This document shows positions 62,963-64,000 of a stretch of DNA of 64,000 bases, piece by piece. The notes beneath the pieces are model-generated. The model searched no databases and was not told where the DNA came from. It saw only the letters and a program-made list of their open reading frames with translations. A program made the position numbers and the translations under genes. This DNA is from Flavobacterium pokkalii (GTDB taxonomy: Bacteria; Bacteroidota; Bacteroidia; Flavobacteriales; Flavobacteriaceae). The stretch's first letter is position 1; each line of letters starts with the position of its first letter. The DNA lies in contig NZ_NASZ01000001.1 of NCBI RefSeq assembly GCF_014596575.1, forward strand, positions 248,001-312,000. The letters are read 5' to 3'.

Positions 62963-63084
62963 CAAGACAATTAATCTGCAAATATACGCTAAATTCGATA
63001 GCTTCAAAGCGTATAATTAGTAAACTAATTGCTTAAGTGATAAGTCTTTCCTAATTCTTCTTTTATCGTTTCGTTTAAAAAACG

Positions 63085-63092
63085 TAATTTTG
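63085..63092 (+). promoter_or_regulatory. -7 element of dusB promoter
   Basis: TAATTTTG matches TAnnTTTG, 17 nt before the dusB ATG. A clear -33 TTTG was not seen. Confidence 0.4.
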
Positions 63093-63108
63093 CAGCAAAT
63101 TTGAGAAG

Positions 63109-64000
63109 ATGATTAAGATTGGCAACATAGAATTACCTGATTTTCCACTATTATTAGCGCCTATGGAGGACGTGAGCGATCCGCCATTTCGTCGTTTGTG
63201 TAAAATGCATGGTGCCGATATGATGTATTCTGAATTTATTTCTTCGGAAGGTTTGATTCGTGATGCTATTAAAAGCCGAATGAAGCTGGATATTTTTGAT
63301 TACGAACGCCCGGTAGGAATCCAAATTTTTGGTGGTGATGAAGAAGCTATGGCGCTTTCGTCCAAAATTGTAACCACAGTAAATCCCGATTTGATTGATA
63401 TCAACTTTGGTTGTCCTGTAAAAAAAGTAGTTTGTAAAGGTGCTGGAGCCGGTGTTTTGAAAGATGTGGATTTGATGGTGCGTTTGACAAAAGCCGTGAT
63501 TGATAGTACCAATCTTCCGGTTACAGTAAAAACCCGTTTGGGTTGGGATGATAATTCCATAAATATCGATGAGGTTGCCGAGCGTTTGCAGGATATTGGA
63601 GTGGCTGCTTTGAGTATTCATGCCCGAACCCGAGCTCAGATGTACAAAGGACATTCCGATTGGTCGCACATAGCGAGAGTGAAAAATAATCCACGAATAA
63701 CCATGCCTATCTTTGGGAATGGTGATATTGATTCGCCTGAAAAAGCTTTAGAATACAAAAACAAATACGGCGTTGACGGCATTATGATTGGTCGTGCTGC
63801 TATTGGTTATCCATGGATTTTTAACGAAATCAAACACTTTGTAAAAACAGGAGAACATTTGGCAAAACCTACTGTTGTCGACAGAGTTGAAGCAGTACGC
63901 AATCACTTGACTTGGGCGATGGACTGGAAAGGCGAACGATTAGGAATTGTAGAAACCCGTCCGCATTATACCAATTATTTTAAAGGCATTCATTCGTTTA
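63109..64000 (+). CDS. dusB: tRNA-dihydrouridine synthase, truncated at window edge
   Basis: 297 codons from the ATG at 63109 run to the edge without a stop. FMN enzyme reducing uridine to dihydrouridine in tRNA. N-terminal LLAPMEDVSDPPFRRLC, the active-site Cys and lysine in NFGCPVKKVVCKGAGAGVL, LSIHARTRAQMYKG and the FMN phosphate site IMIGRAAIGYPWIF identify it as a DusB-type enzyme. The start codon is preceded by a -7 promoter element. Confidence 0.93.
   Translation, partial: MIKIGNIELPDFPLLLAPMEDVSDPPFRRLCKMHGADMMYSEFISSEGLIRDAIKSRMKLDIFDYERPVGIQIFGGDEEAMALSSKIVTTVNPDLIDINFGCPVKKVVCKGAGAGVLKDVDLMVRLTKAVIDSTNLPVTVKTRLGWDDNSINIDEVAERLQDIGVAALSIHARTRAQMYKGHSDWSHIARVKNNPRITMPIFGNGDIDSPEKALEYKNKYGVDGIMIGRAAIGYPWIFNEIKHFVKTGEHLAKPTVVDRVEAVRNHLTWAMDWKGERLGIVETRPHYTNYFKGIHSF

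Noticed and set aside
62499..63020. Reading frames opposite and upstream of lepA
   Set aside because: They are shadows of lepA or cross the dispersed repeat, with no start site or domain.

Overview
The window is a chromosomal segment of a Bacteroidota bacterium, most likely Flavobacterium or a close relative. This rests on AT-rich DNA with a SusC/SusD pair under an ECF sigma/FecR anti-sigma module, many family-level hallmarks (IPExxxVDY protein beside pyk/rnc/fabF/acpP, a cysteine-poor DksA-like protein between ileS and lspA, an outer-membrane protein beside gdhA), and repeated promoter elements of the Bacteroidota type (TTTG, about 19-22 nt, TAnnTTTG). No rRNA, CRISPR array, prophage or intact insertion sequence was seen. 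Identifications come from reading motifs, not from database searches.

Left part (1-9.5 kb, all minus strand): a nutrient-uptake locus running off the left edge. An ECF sigma factor and FecR-type anti-sigma precede a SusC transporter with an N-terminal STN signalling domain, then SusD, then a truncated periplasmic beta-propeller/Y_Y_Y sensor that is open to the window edge. From 9.8 to 15.1 kb lie an SMP-30-like protein, tRNA-Asn, a DUF4163/DUF3298 lipoprotein, gdhA and recO. From 15.1 to 21.5 kb a minus-strand accessory cluster encodes envelope proteins, two short-chain dehydrogenase-type enzymes, a degenerate CPBP-like membrane protein and a membrane-bound AraC regulator. A palindromic repeat element and a Fic protein with an altered catalytic motif follow (21.7-23 kb).

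The middle (23-54.5 kb) is mostly housekeeping: ileS, dksA-like, lspA; 5-formyl-THF cyclo-ligase; uvrC; patatin/Omp85 protein; DUF3108 and tryptophan 2,3-dioxygenase; M23 peptidase; pgi; RlpA; CYTH; dinB; Bax-inhibitor-like; the acpP-fabF-rnc-IPExxxVDY-pyk run; purN-rnhA-START; PfkB kinase; purF; sodA; comF-like; glyS. IleS is a long type-2 enzyme whose HIGH motif reads GIHH.

The most unusual stretch is 54.7-59.0 kb. A LytTR regulator with Glu at the phosphoacceptor position is followed by a decayed duplicate of its own 3' end, then a tandem 20-bp direct repeat with the spacing of a LytTR operator. Next comes a tiny secreted protein made of four tandem 15-residue repeats, closed by its own terminator, and then a TPR-type sensor kinase with a NarL-type response regulator. 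The right end carries thiL, a ParE/antitoxin pair bracketed by two covarying copies of one terminator hairpin, lepA, a dispersed repeat remnant and dusB, which runs off the right edge.
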